Notes: a model not told the origin generated them from the letters alone. Numbered from the stretch's first letter, positions 14,820 to 23,157 are shown. The stretch is 25,881 nt of DNA from UBA2336 sp964597075 (GCA_964597075.1 CAZQXC010000021.1:1-25881), one strand, 5' to 3'. A program made the numbers and translations.

Positions 14820-14889
14820 AAGTAGTAGGACATAAGATGACTTACTACTTTTATCGGGCACGAATTTTACTACTTAAGTCTTACTACTT
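14820..14889. repeat. Cluster of TTACTACTT repeats, direct and inverted
   Basis: AAGTAGTA at 14820-14827 is inverted relative to three direct copies of TTACTACTT at 14842-14850, 14867-14875 and 14881-14889. The first pair can form an eight-base stem with a 15-base loop. The cluster fills most of the 95-base gap between the dipeptidase and the MazG-like gene. It could be an mRNA processing or stability element or a repeat remnant. Confidence 0.6.
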
Positions 14890-14903
14890 ACTTCTAAAAA
14901 GAA

Positions 14904-15230
14904 ATGACCATCGAACAAGCTCAACAACAAGTCGACCAGTGGATAAAAACCGTTGGCGTGCGGTATTTCAATGAACTTACCAACATGGCTATCCTTACTG
15001 AAGAAGTAGGGGAGCTGGCACGCATTATGGCCCGCAGGTATGGCGAACAATCTGAAAAGGAAAGCGACAAAAACAAGGACTTGGGCGATGAAATGGCTGA
15101 TGTGTTGTGGGTATTGATTTGTATGGCCAACCAAACAGGCGTTAATCTATCGGAAGCATTTCAAAAAAATCTTGAAAAGAAAACTATGCGCGATAGAGAC
15201 CGTCATCAGCAAAACCCTAAACTTCAATAA
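14904..15230 (+). CDS. MazG-type nucleotide pyrophosphohydrolase
   Basis: This 108-residue, all-alpha protein is the single-domain form of MazG. The magnesium-binding signature is EEVGE (E33, E34, E37) followed by DEMAD (E63, D66). Such enzymes hydrolyse NTPs or dNTPs to the monophosphate and pyrophosphate, often removing non-canonical nucleotides. The insert between the two motifs is short and charged. It follows the dtd/VanX pair on the same strand after a repeat-filled 95-base gap, so it could share their transcript. The exact substrate is not predictable. Confidence 0.92.
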   Translation: MTIEQAQQQVDQWIKTVGVRYFNELTNMAILTEEVGELARIMARRYGEQSEKESDKNKDLGDEMADVLWVLICMANQTGVNLSEAFQKNLEKKTMRDRDRHQQNPKLQ

Positions 15231-15351
15231 AGATTAACGCTATTCAACCGCTTAGGAAATTGCATCAGATTACCCATGGTTGTAGTGTTTTTCGATACCG
15301 AATGATTTTTGTTTTGATGGATATTGCCGAAAATAGTAATTTCAAATTACC

Positions 15352-16251
15352 ATGCGAGGCATTTCACTCATAGCATTTCTTTCTATTAATTTCTTCGGCT
15401 TAGCGCAAGCTGAATTAAAAACTGGCGTTCAGTATGAAGGTAACACGGTTTTAACCATACCCGGGTTAGGCATATCATTTAAAATTCCTGCGGGCTGGTC
15501 GGGTGGCGTGCCCGAAGGCGCAGAAGTTATGGTTTTAGTTGATGCAGCAAATGAGGCCACTATTATTGTGTCAGCAAATGAAATGGAAGAGAAGGATGTT
15601 TTCGGGGAATTACAAAAACAATTACCCATTGATGGAGGAGTTTCCATTTCTCCGATTGGTTTGGTTAAGAAAGAGGGCAAACGCTGGTGGGGCAATTATA
15701 ACGTTAATGGTGTGCCGCAGGAAATGAAGGGCTATGTCGAAGTCCGCCTGGGTGATTTTAATATAGGCTCTGGTTGCATTGTGCTGGCGTTACCGGCTGC
15801 ATTTGAGCGGGGTAAGCATGCGGCAACAGCATTACTTCAGAGCATGAAGTTTGCAGCGCCTCAACAGCAAACAACACAACGTTCAGAGGCAACTACAAAC
15901 ACCGGCGTTAATCAACCCTGGAGTGAATATCTGAAACGTAAGTCATTGAAGTACTATTCTACGCAGGGCGATTTCAGTGAATCTGATTTTATATACCTGT
16001 GTTCTGATGGCTCATTTTCACGGAAAACACGAACTTATTCTGGGGGAATTACCGGGTACGGTGCCATGAATAATTCATACTATGGCAGATGGCAGGCAAC
16101 CGGCCAGGGGGGCTCGGGCACTATTACCTTGTTTAACCAGGATGGGTCACGCACGGAATTTCGGCTGGAATATGGTCAGGGTAAAAAAGGAACAGGTATT
16201 TATCTGAACGGAAATCGATTCTATGAGGAGGTTACCAATGCGTGTAATTAA
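15352..16251 (+). CDS. Secreted two-domain protein of unknown function
   Basis: This 299-residue protein has a signal peptide (about 1-20, ending LAQA). The first domain (about 25-170) begins with a VLTIPGLGISFKIPAGW segment that resembles PsbP/DUF1795-type lipid- or stress-associated domains, though only weakly. A Q/T-rich linker (about 173-192) leads to a second domain (about 193-299) rich in aromatic and glycine residues, with YLCSDGSFSRKTRTY and YYGRWQATG, probably a small beta-sandwich or barrel. Two cysteines near the ends of the second domain could pair. Its stop overlaps the stop of comB on the other strand by three bases. No catalytic motif is seen. Confidence 0.75.
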   Translation: MRGISLIAFLSINFFGLAQAELKTGVQYEGNTVLTIPGLGISFKIPAGWSGGVPEGAEVMVLVDAANEATIIVSANEMEEKDVFGELQKQLPIDGGVSISPIGLVKKEGKRWWGNYNVNGVPQEMKGYVEVRLGDFNIGSGCIVLALPAAFERGKHAATALLQSMKFAAPQQQTTQRSEATTNTGVNQPWSEYLKRKSLKYYSTQGDFSESDFIYLCSDGSFSRKTRTYSGGITGYGAMNNSYYGRWQATGQGGSGTITLFNQDGSRTEFRLEYGQGKKGTGIYLNGNRFYEEVTNACN

Positions 16252-16952
16252 GTCAACACTAACTCTTCATCGACTAGCCGCGGAAGTACGTTGTACTGAT
16301 CTGGTTTCAGACAAAACTCAATGTCTTTGCGTATGTTTAAACGGTTTAGCCGCTTAACATGGCTGGAATCCTTTAAAAAACCAACCATATCTGTCTTGGC
16401 CAGGTTGTAAAGATGCCGGGCTGCCAACGGTGCATCACAGTCGGTTTCGATATGGTCCCTCAGGTTTTCAACAAGTGCACCTGCAAATAGAGTATCCTCC
16501 AGGTTAACTCTTCCTTTCCAGGCGGCACAAACTATCAGTACATTGTCTTTGCCGGCCTTGAGGTATTCTGTTACAGCTAATAGATTTAAAAAGGAACCAA
16601 TCACAATATCTTTTGCCCTACGCGATTTGGCAATGGCCTGCGTACCATTTGTAGTTGTAAAAGCAATTCGTTCACCTTTCAGTTTTTCATCCATATATTC
16701 GAAAGGTGAATTTCCAAAATCAAAACCATCAACCTTTTCTCCATTTCGTTCGCCTGCCGTGTAGTACCCTTTTTCTTTCATGGCCTTACATTCTTCGAGG
16801 TTAGCAAAGGGCATTATACTTTTAACGCCATGCGCCAGGGCAGTAGTCATGCACGAGGTGGCACGTAAAATATCAACCACTACCACCACACGATCCTGTA
16901 CATCATATAAATGCATCAGGTCGGGACTTAAGCAAACATCTATTCCTTTCAT
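16248..16952 (-). CDS. comB: 2-phosphosulfolactate phosphatase
   Basis: This 234-residue protein matches ComB, a magnesium-dependent phosphatase that converts (R)-2-phospho-3-sulfolactate to sulfolactate, a coenzyme M pathway step in methanogens. Recognisable blocks are VVVVVDILRATS (22-33), the GERNGEKVDGFDFGNSP segment (67-83), TTTNGTQAI (about 98-106) and the CAAWKGRVNLEDTLFAGALV region. Many bacteria without coenzyme M carry homologues, where the pathway is less clear; no comA or comC lies in this window. The start is ATG and the length is usual. It is convergent with the secreted protein gene. Confidence 0.92.
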   Translation of the reverse strand: MKGIDVCLSPDLMHLYDVQDRVVVVVDILRATSCMTTALAHGVKSIMPFANLEECKAMKEKGYYTAGERNGEKVDGFDFGNSPFEYMDEKLKGERIAFTTTNGTQAIAKSRRAKDIVIGSFLNLLAVTEYLKAGKDNVLIVCAAWKGRVNLEDTLFAGALVENLRDHIETDCDAPLAARHLYNLAKTDMVGFLKDSSHVKRLNRLNIRKDIEFCLKPDQYNVLPRLVDEELVLT

Positions 16953-17020
16953 CGTCTAATTTGAAAATGTGCTGATTTGAAGATTAGTTGATGGACTCGT
17001 CATTTCAAAGAATTAACGCG

Positions 17021-18106
17021 TCAGCTAATTAGTGGTGGTTTACTAATCTCTGCTTTCAACGCTCTTCCCCGCACGTCAATAAAAATTTCTTTTCCAGGGT
17101 TAGCATGATCAAGTGTAACATAGCCCAAACCAATGCCCATACCCAGAACAGGAGATATGGTTCCGGAAGTAACTTTACCGATTGTATTTCCTGCGGCATC
17201 CTTAATCACGTAATCATGACGGGGAATTCCTTTATCAACCATTTTAAAACCAACCAACTTCCGTTTTACGCCCTCTTCTTTTTGTTTTTTAAGATTAGTA
17301 CTGTTGATGAATTCTTTAGTGAATTTCGTGATCCAACCTAAACCGGCTTCAAGCGGAGAAGTCGTGTCATCAATATCGTTACCGTAAAGGCAAAAGCCCA
17401 TCTCTAAGCGCAATGTATCGCGTGCCCCTAATCCGATGGGTTTAATATCAAAATCTTTCCCGGCTTCAAAAATGGCATGCCATACTTTTTCAGCGTGATT
17501 TTTATGCACGTAAATTTCAAACCCACCGGCACCGGTATAGCCTGTGTTCGACATAATCACCTCGGGCACTCCAGCAAATTCGCCAAGCGCAAAGTGGTAG
17601 TACTTAATGCCGCTCAAATCCGTTTTGGTTAATTTTTGTAAGGTAACAACCGCTTTTGGCCCCTGTACAGCAAACAGGCAGATCTCATCTGAAATATTTT
17701 TCAGGTCAGCACCAGTTGTATTATGCTGACTGATCCAATTCCAGTCTTTATCAATATTGCCGGCATTCACTACCAGCAGATAATCTTCATTTTTTATTCT
17801 ATATACAATCAAGTCATCAACAACTCCACCTTTGTCATTTGGAAGACAGGAGTACTGTGCTTGTCCATCCACCAGTTTGGAGGCATCGTTGCTGGTAACA
17901 CGTTGAATTAAATCGAGCGCCTTTGGGCCTTTTACGGTAAACTCGCCCATGTGCGATACATCAAATACTCCCACCCCGTTGCGAACGGTCATGTGTTCTT
18001 CAATGTCGGAGGAATAGCGCACTGGCATGTTAAAGCCGGCAAAGGGAACCATTTTCCCACCCAGTTTGGTATGGAGGTCGTTAAGGGGAATTTGTTTTAC
18101 TTCCAT
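17021..18106 (-). CDS. gcvT: Aminomethyltransferase (glycine cleavage T-protein)
   Basis: This complete 361-residue T-protein transfers the methylene group from aminomethyl-lipoyl H-protein to tetrahydrofolate and releases ammonia in the glycine cleavage system. Family blocks are present: KMVPFAGFNMPVRY near the N-terminus, GVFDVSHMGEF, the conserved RVTSND, GARDTLRLEMGFCLYGNDID and the C-terminal GTISPVLGMGIGLGYV. The ATG at 18106 is preferred; a longer form would begin with TTG at 18118 and add only four residues. The genes for H-protein and P-protein are not in this window, so the system is split on the chromosome. It is downstream of oxyR on the same strand, but a 190-base structured gap suggests its own promoter. 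Confidence 0.97.
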   Translation of the reverse strand: MEVKQIPLNDLHTKLGGKMVPFAGFNMPVRYSSDIEEHMTVRNGVGVFDVSHMGEFTVKGPKALDLIQRVTSNDASKLVDGQAQYSCLPNDKGGVVDDLIVYRIKNEDYLLVVNAGNIDKDWNWISQHNTTGADLKNISDEICLFAVQGPKAVVTLQKLTKTDLSGIKYYHFALGEFAGVPEVIMSNTGYTGAGGFEIYVHKNHAEKVWHAIFEAGKDFDIKPIGLGARDTLRLEMGFCLYGNDIDDTTSPLEAGLGWITKFTKEFINSTNLKKQKEEGVKRKLVGFKMVDKGIPRHDYVIKDAAGNTIGKVTSGTISPVLGMGIGLGYVTLDHANPGKEIFIDVRGRALKAEISKPPLIS

Positions 18107-18183
18107 AATGAATGTCAAAGGGCCAAAGGTATTGAAATCTGATAAAAAACAGCTTTTTTGAAATCGTCTCCTTACTGATAACT

Positions 18184-18266
18184 GATTAATTTTACACTTA
18201 TTTAATCGGGGCCGGTAGCGTGCCTCGACCGTATCGGGGAGGTCGCTGGTCGAATCCAGTCGACCT
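18184..18266. other. Structured gap between oxyR and gcvT
   Basis: Three dyads follow one another. GATTAA-N12-TTAATC occupies 18184-18207. An imperfect hairpin spans about 18223-18242 (CCTCgaCCG and CGGgGAGG). A strong hairpin lies at 18240-18266: AGGTCG-CTGG, loop TCGAAT, CCAG-T-CGACCT with a single bulged T. The GC-rich block contrasts with AT-rich DNA on both sides. It could end the oxyR transcript, but no T-tract follows in the minus direction. Confidence 0.45.
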
Positions 18267-18298
18267 GACAGTATTTTAACTACTTTAGATTGAATTAA

Positions 18299-19240
18299 CT
18301 AAAGCTCGATCTCCGATATCTGTTTCTTCTTTGCATACCTCATTTTCTCCGGAATAGTTTTTAAAATCTCCTCTTTCAGTGCTTCTATCAATCGGGTTTT
18401 GATAAAATGGTGGTACGTTACCAGGCTGATTTCACGCACGGGTGCCGGGGGCTTAAAATAATGCAGCTGTGTTAGCTGAGATTTAGTGAACTCACGCACA
18501 GCCAGTTCAGGAAGTATGGTTATACCCCTACTCATGTCAACAATTTTTTTTAAGGTTTCAATGGATCCGGCTTCGTAATCAAGATTGTGGGCTTCGGTTT
18601 CTTTTTTCTTCAATTCACAAAGGTTGATCACTTGTGAGCGGAGGCAATGACCTTCCTCTAGTAACCACAGCCGGTCAACATCAATATCTTCAGCCAACAC
18701 GTATTTCTTTTTTATTCCCGATTCTTGTGCCGAGGTATACACCACAAACTCTTCATAGAATAACGGATTTTCAGAAATGGATGAAATGTTTAGCGGAGTG
18801 GCCAGTATACCGGCATCGAGTAATTGGGTGGTAAGCTTATCTACAATTTGCTGTGTTGTAAGCTCCATGATTTTAACTTTTACCTGTGGATATTTTTTCA
18901 GAAAGTTGTTCAGGAACAGGGGAAGCAGGTAAGGTGAAAGGGTTGGAATAATTCCAATCCTGAGTTCACCTTTTACTTCTCCTTTATAGTTGTGGCCAAT
19001 TTCATACACACGCCTCACCTCATCCAATATTCTTCGTGCTTGCAGGATAATGTCCTTACCAACATCCGTAGTTATCACCGGTTGCTTGCTTCGGTCAAAA
19101 AGTTGTATCCCCAATTCAATCTCCAGTTTATGAATCATCATGCTGAGGGTGGGTTGGGTGATATGACATTTTTCGGCAGCTGCAGAAAAATTTCTCCAGG
19201 TATCCACGGCTACGATGTATTCCAGTTGTTGTAAATTCAT
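18299..19240 (-). CDS. oxyR: Peroxide-sensing LysR regulator OxyR
   Basis: This 313-residue LysR-type regulator has an N-terminal winged HTH (about 1-60, with FSAAAEKCHITQPTLSMMIHKLE) and a two-lobe sensor domain. The peroxide-reactive cysteine pair is conserved at the same numbers as in E. coli OxyR: C199 and C208 in LLEEGHCLRSQVINLC. Oxidation to the disulfide switches it to an activator of antioxidant genes. It is divergent from katG, the classic target. A LysR-type ATAG-N7-CTAT site begins one base upstream of its ATG, which suggests autorepression. An additional C25 lies in the HTH region and is probably structural. Confidence 0.95.
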   Translation of the reverse strand: MNLQQLEYIVAVDTWRNFSAAAEKCHITQPTLSMMIHKLEIELGIQLFDRSKQPVITTDVGKDIILQARRILDEVRRVYEIGHNYKGEVKGELRIGIIPTLSPYLLPLFLNNFLKKYPQVKVKIMELTTQQIVDKLTTQLLDAGILATPLNISSISENPLFYEEFVVYTSAQESGIKKKYVLAEDIDVDRLWLLEEGHCLRSQVINLCELKKKETEAHNLDYEAGSIETLKKIVDMSRGITILPELAVREFTKSQLTQLHYFKPPAPVREISLVTYHHFIKTRLIEALKEEILKTIPEKMRYAKKKQISEIEL

Positions 19241-19273
19241 ATAGATTTTATCTATGTAAAGATAGATATTATC
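19241..19273. promoter_or_regulatory. Candidate OxyR binding sites in the oxyR-katG intergenic region
   Basis: ATAGAT-TTT-ATCTAT at 19241-19255 is a perfect dyad that fits the ATAG-N7-CTAT OxyR half-element. GATA-GATAT-TATC at 19261-19273 is a second dyad, with centres about 19 bases apart, close to two helical turns. A combined TATCTAT-N6-ATAGATA (19249-19268) links them. The first site touches the oxyR start codon, so OxyR bound here would block its own expression. katG starts about 200 bases away, so its activation may need another site or a long leader. Confidence 0.65.
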
Positions 19274-19473
19274 GTTTTGATTTATAGCTTATTTCTGCTG
19301 TTATTTGGGAAAGGACAGCATTAAGTATCAGCTTGACTGATGAAAATCATTGGAATGAAGCATCTAAAAGAGTTAATTGGTTCTTTCCTTCTTAGTATAA
19401 TTTCTGGTCAGCAGAAAGGATAATTAGAGCGTATCATATGAATCATCAAAAACAATTTATTAATCTATAAAGC

Positions 19474-21678
19474 ATGGAAAAACATACACATTCAGTCACA
19501 TCAGCTCACACGATGAATGGTAACGGTGAAGCTAAATGTCCATTCCATCATTCTGCAGGAAGTGGAACGCAAAATCAAGAATGGTGGCCTAACCAGTTGA
19601 AGCTGAACATTCTTCGTCAGCACGCTTCCTTATCGAACCCAATGGGCTCAGCGTTTAATTACGCTAAAGAATTTAAGAGCCTCGACCTTGCTGCACTAAA
19701 GAAGGATCTTATCGCGTTGATGACCGATTCACAGGATTGGTGGCCGGCCGACTTTGGTCATTATGGCCCCCTGTTTATCCGTATGGCCTGGCACTCTGCC
19801 GGAACTTACCGCACAGGTGACGGCCGTGGTGGTGCAGGTGCGGGTCAGCAACGCTTTGCCCCGCTTAATAGTTGGCCTGACAATACGAACCTGGATAAGG
19901 CACGTAGGTTACTTTGGCCAATCAAACAAAAATATGGTCGTAAAATTTCATGGGCTGACCTGATGATCCTTGCCGGCAATGTGGCCCTAGAATCCATGGG
20001 CTTCAAAACCTTCGGCTTTGCTGGCGGTCGTGAAGATGTTTGGGAACCTGAACAAGATGTGTATTGGGGTACCGAGAAAACCTGGCTCGGTGATAAACGA
20101 TATTCAGGGGAACGCGATCTTGAAAATCCGCTTGCTGCTGTGCAGATGGGCCTCATCTATGTGAATCCGGAAGGCCCTAACGGAAATCCTGATCCTATAG
20201 CAGCGGCTCGCGACATCCGGGAAACCTTCGCCCGCATGGCGATGAATGACGAAGAAACCGTAGCCCTGATTGCCGGTGGTCACACCTTCGGTAAAACACA
20301 CGGTGCTGCACCTGCAACACATGTAGGGACTGAACCGGAAGCCGCAGGCATAGAAGAGCAGGGCCTCGGTTGGCATAGTAGTTATGGTTCGGGTAAAGGT
20401 GGTGACACCATTACCAGCGGATTAGAGCTTACCTGGACCACCACGCCTACCAAGTGGAGTAATAACTTCTTTTGGAACCTGTTCGGTTATGAATGGGAAT
20501 TGACCAAGAGTCCGGCTGGTGCACATCAGTGGCAGCCGAAACATGGCATGGGTGCGAATACGGTTCCGGATGCCCACGACCCAGCAAAGCGTCATGCTCC
20601 AATGATGCTGACTACTGACCTTGCTTTAAGAATGGATCCTGCCTATGAAAAAATTTCAAGACGCTTTTTAGATAATCCGGATCAGTTTGCCGATGCCTTT
20701 GCCCGTGCGTGGTTCAAATTGACCCATAGGGATATGGGCCCCATTGCCCGTTATCTTGGCCCTGAGGTTCCTAAGGAAGAGCTCATCTGGCAAGATCCTA
20801 TTCCAGCAGCCACACATAAAATTGATGATAAAGATATTGCTGCATTGAAGAGCAAGATTCTTTCTTCAGGATTGTCTATAGCTGAACTCGTATCAACTGC
20901 ATGGGCTTCAGTCTCTACATTCCGGGGTTCCGATAAGCGCGGTGGCGCAAATGGTGCACGCATTCGCCTTGCTCCTCAAAAGAATTGGGAAGCGAATAAT
21001 CCCACTCAGCTGGCGAAAGTGCTAAAAACACTGGAGGGCATTCAGGAAGAGTTTGGAAAGCCGGTTTCGCTTGCCGACCTGATTGTGTTGGGCGGATGTG
21101 CAGGTATTGAAAAGGCGGCAAAGAATGCAGGCTACTCTGTAACGGTGCCTTTTACTCCTGGTCGTGCTGATGCCTCGCAAGAGCAAACCGATGTAGAATC
21201 ATTCGCTGTTCTTGAGCCTATTGCTGATGGCTTCCGCAACTATATGAAGAAAAAGTATACGGTATCGGCAGAGGAAATGCTGGTGGACAAGGCGCAACTA
21301 TTAACGCTTACACCCCCAGAGATGACAGTACTGGTTGGTGGTATGCGTGTATTGAACACAAACTTCGATAATTCTAAGCTGGGTGTATTTACAAGCCGAC
21401 CAGAAACCCTTACCAACGACTTCTTTGTGAATTTATTGGATTTAGATACAACCTGGAAAGGTATTGCAGGTTCTTCCGATGTTTTTGAAGGCCGTGATCG
21501 CAAGACAGGTGAAGTGAAATGGACCGCTACGCGTGTAGATCTCATCTTTGGTTCTAATTCAGAACTAAGAGCCCTGGCTGAAGTCTATGGATGCGGAGAT
21601 TCTCATGATAAGTTTGTGAACGACTTTGTGGCCGCATGGAACAAGGTGATGAACCTTGATCGGTTCGACCTGGCCTGA
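19474..21678 (+). CDS. katG: Catalase-peroxidase
   Basis: This complete 734-residue bifunctional heme enzyme breaks down hydrogen peroxide and oxidises peroxidase substrates. The distal site is R103, W106 and H107 in IRMAWHSAGTYR. The covalent Trp-Tyr-Met adduct needed for catalase activity is present as W106, Y229 (LIYVNPEG) and M255 (FARMAM). The proximal heme ligand is H270 in GGHTFGKTHGA. The duplicated C-terminal half is full length. No signal peptide is visible, so it is cytoplasmic. It is divergent from oxyR and followed by a good intrinsic terminator, so it is probably a single-gene, peroxide-inducible unit. Confidence 0.98.
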   Translation: MEKHTHSVTSAHTMNGNGEAKCPFHHSAGSGTQNQEWWPNQLKLNILRQHASLSNPMGSAFNYAKEFKSLDLAALKKDLIALMTDSQDWWPADFGHYGPLFIRMAWHSAGTYRTGDGRGGAGAGQQRFAPLNSWPDNTNLDKARRLLWPIKQKYGRKISWADLMILAGNVALESMGFKTFGFAGGREDVWEPEQDVYWGTEKTWLGDKRYSGERDLENPLAAVQMGLIYVNPEGPNGNPDPIAAARDIRETFARMAMNDEETVALIAGGHTFGKTHGAAPATHVGTEPEAAGIEEQGLGWHSSYGSGKGGDTITSGLELTWTTTPTKWSNNFFWNLFGYEWELTKSPAGAHQWQPKHGMGANTVPDAHDPAKRHAPMMLTTDLALRMDPAYEKISRRFLDNPDQFADAFARAWFKLTHRDMGPIARYLGPEVPKEELIWQDPIPAATHKIDDKDIAALKSKILSSGLSIAELVSTAWASVSTFRGSDKRGGANGARIRLAPQKNWEANNPTQLAKVLKTLEGIQEEFGKPVSLADLIVLGGCAGIEKAAKNAGYSVTVPFTPGRADASQEQTDVESFAVLEPIADGFRNYMKKKYTVSAEEMLVDKAQLLTLTPPEMTVLVGGMRVLNTNFDNSKLGVFTSRPETLTNDFFVNLLDLDTTWKGIAGSSDVFEGRDRKTGEVKWTATRVDLIFGSNSELRALAEVYGCGDSHDKFVNDFVAAWNKVMNLDRFDLA

Positions 21679-21703
21679 TTTCATTGTCGTTTCTAGTATG
21701 AAG

Positions 21704-21732
21704 AGGTGGTCTGGTTACGGACCGCCTTTTTT
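21704..21732 (+). terminator. Intrinsic terminator after katG
   Basis: AGGTGGTC (21704-21711) pairs with GACCGCCT (21720-21727), with one G-T wobble and an eight-base loop, and is followed at once by a run of six T (21727-21732). It lies 26 bases past the katG stop. Confidence 0.88.
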
Positions 21733-21832
21733 AATTGTATGTAGTGATAGTTCTGGTAAACTTTTAATTTTATTGATACCGTTCATTTAAAATTGACTTG
21801 TAAATGCTGAACAACAGTATGAGTATTGCCAG

Positions 21833-22588
21833 ATGTTGAGATCATTATTCTTTTTAGGTATTTTTTTATTGTTTGCGGGTACAGGCTTTTCTCAAACCAA
21901 AAATATTATTGTAAGCGAGCAATCCTGGCTTGCATATTTTAACCAAACCCGACTTACCAACCGATCTGGAATCTGGCTGGATATTCACTTCCGGTTCACA
22001 GATGATTTTGTAGACCGAATGTATTTGGACATATTCCGACTAGGCTATACATATTACCTGAATGACAACGTTCGACTTACAGCAGGGTATGGATATATAA
22101 CCCAATTTTCAGATAACGATGATGTTCCAAATTTAAACGAACATCGTCCGTGGCAACAGATACAATGGTTTGATAAGAGAAGGCACTTCAGCATGATGCA
22201 ATACCTGCGGTTGGAGCAGCGATTCAAGCAACAAGCAGTTAATGGGCAGATTGCTGAGGATTATGAGTTCAATTATCGGATTCGATATAATATGTCATTT
22301 ACGATTCCGTTGAAGCCTGGGGGGGTACAGCCAAAAACCCCTTTTATTTTTGTTAGCGATGAACTGATGATCAATTTCGGAAAGGAGATTATTAATAATT
22401 ACTTCGATCAGAATCGTTTCTTTGTTGGGTTTGGGTACCAGTTCACTAAAAATTTAAATGCTCACTTAGGTTACCTTAATGTATTCCTGGAGCGGCCTTC
22501 CGGAACGGATTTTATCAACACCCACGCCATTCGCCTTTTTGTATTTCATAACCTGGATTTTCGCAAGCGAAGTGAAGAATCAAATTAA
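21833..22588 (+). CDS. DUF2490 outer-membrane beta-barrel protein
   Basis: This 251-residue protein has a signal peptide (about 1-21, ending GFSQ) and the features of DUF2490: an early EQSWLAYFNQTRLTNRSGIWLDIHFR segment cut here into alternating aromatic/polar strands, a central WQQIQW and RLEQRF, and a final strand ending in aromatic residues (LFVFHNLDFR). It is predicted to form an outer-membrane barrel of about 10-12 strands; its function is unknown. It does not share a transcript with katG because a terminator separates them. Confidence 0.87.
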   Translation: MLRSLFFLGIFLLFAGTGFSQTKNIIVSEQSWLAYFNQTRLTNRSGIWLDIHFRFTDDFVDRMYLDIFRLGYTYYLNDNVRLTAGYGYITQFSDNDDVPNLNEHRPWQQIQWFDKRRHFSMMQYLRLEQRFKQQAVNGQIAEDYEFNYRIRYNMSFTIPLKPGGVQPKTPFIFVSDELMINFGKEIINNYFDQNRFFVGFGYQFTKNLNAHLGYLNVFLERPSGTDFINTHAIRLFVFHNLDFRKRSEESN

Positions 22589-22641
22589 TTTTAGGACACC
22601 ATAAATTCCACTATCTTCACGCCCGATTTTTTAATCTACTT

Positions 22642-23157
22642 ATGGCACTATTTGAAAAGCACTTAATTGTAAATAAGTCAACGCTACCCAATGCCGGCAA
22701 AGGTTTATTTACCAAGGTTGCCATTCCTAAAGGCACCCGCATTGTGGAATACAAGGGAAAGATCACAACCTGGAAGGAAGTGAAGGATGATGATGGCAAA
22801 AACGGGTACATCTTCTATGTGAAGCGTTACCACGTTATTGATGCCTGGAAGACTGAACGGCACCTGGCAAGATACGCCAACGATGCCAAGGGACTCTCCA
22901 AGGTCAAGGGTATCAACAATAACTGTGACTATATTACCGATGGTTTAAAAGCGTATATCGAATCCAAAAAAAGTATTCCAGCCGGAGCCGAAATCTTCGT
23001 GGATTACGGGCCGGATTATTGGAAGACCATACGGGAAAACATTACCCTTGCTAAAAAGGAGAAAAGCATTGAGAAGAAGACCAAGGGGAAAAAGAAAAAG
23101 CACTATAGGCGGAAAACTGCAAAGCGAGTAGACACCCATCATAAACATTCAAAGTAG
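22642..23157 (+). CDS. Small SET-domain lysine methyltransferase with a basic tail
   Basis: This 171-residue protein has a compact SET domain (about 5-128). SET enzymes move a methyl group from S-adenosylmethionine to protein lysines. The start GKGLFTKVAIPKGTRIVEYKG (20-40) is the first SET block, ARYANDAKG (76-84) with NNNC (92-95) is the cofactor-binding RxxNH-like block, and EIFVDYGPDYW (117-127) holds the catalytic tyrosine region. No pre-SET domain is present. Residues 138-171 are a lysine/arginine/histidine-rich tail like those of bacterial histone-like proteins, so it could bind nucleic acid or be its own substrate. Its start is 53 bases after the DUF2490 gene, so the two could share a transcript. 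Confidence 0.88.
   Translation: MALFEKHLIVNKSTLPNAGKGLFTKVAIPKGTRIVEYKGKITTWKEVKDDDGKNGYIFYVKRYHVIDAWKTERHLARYANDAKGLSKVKGINNNCDYITDGLKAYIESKKSIPAGAEIFVDYGPDYWKTIRENITLAKKEKSIEKKTKGKKKKHYRRKTAKRVDTHHKHSK

Noticed and set aside
14820..14889. Short CRISPR-like array
   Set aside because: Repeat units are only nine bases, with irregular spacing and one inverted copy; no cas genes are present.
18107..18118. Longer gcvT form starting with TTG at 18118
   Set aside because: It adds four residues before an ATG that fits the family N-terminus; the ATG at 18106 is simpler.
18241..18266. Possible tRNA, from a T-loop-like GGTCGAATCC
   Set aside because: Only the T-arm-like part is present; no acceptor stem, D-arm or anticodon arm can be folded on either strand, and the flanks pair into one long hairpin.
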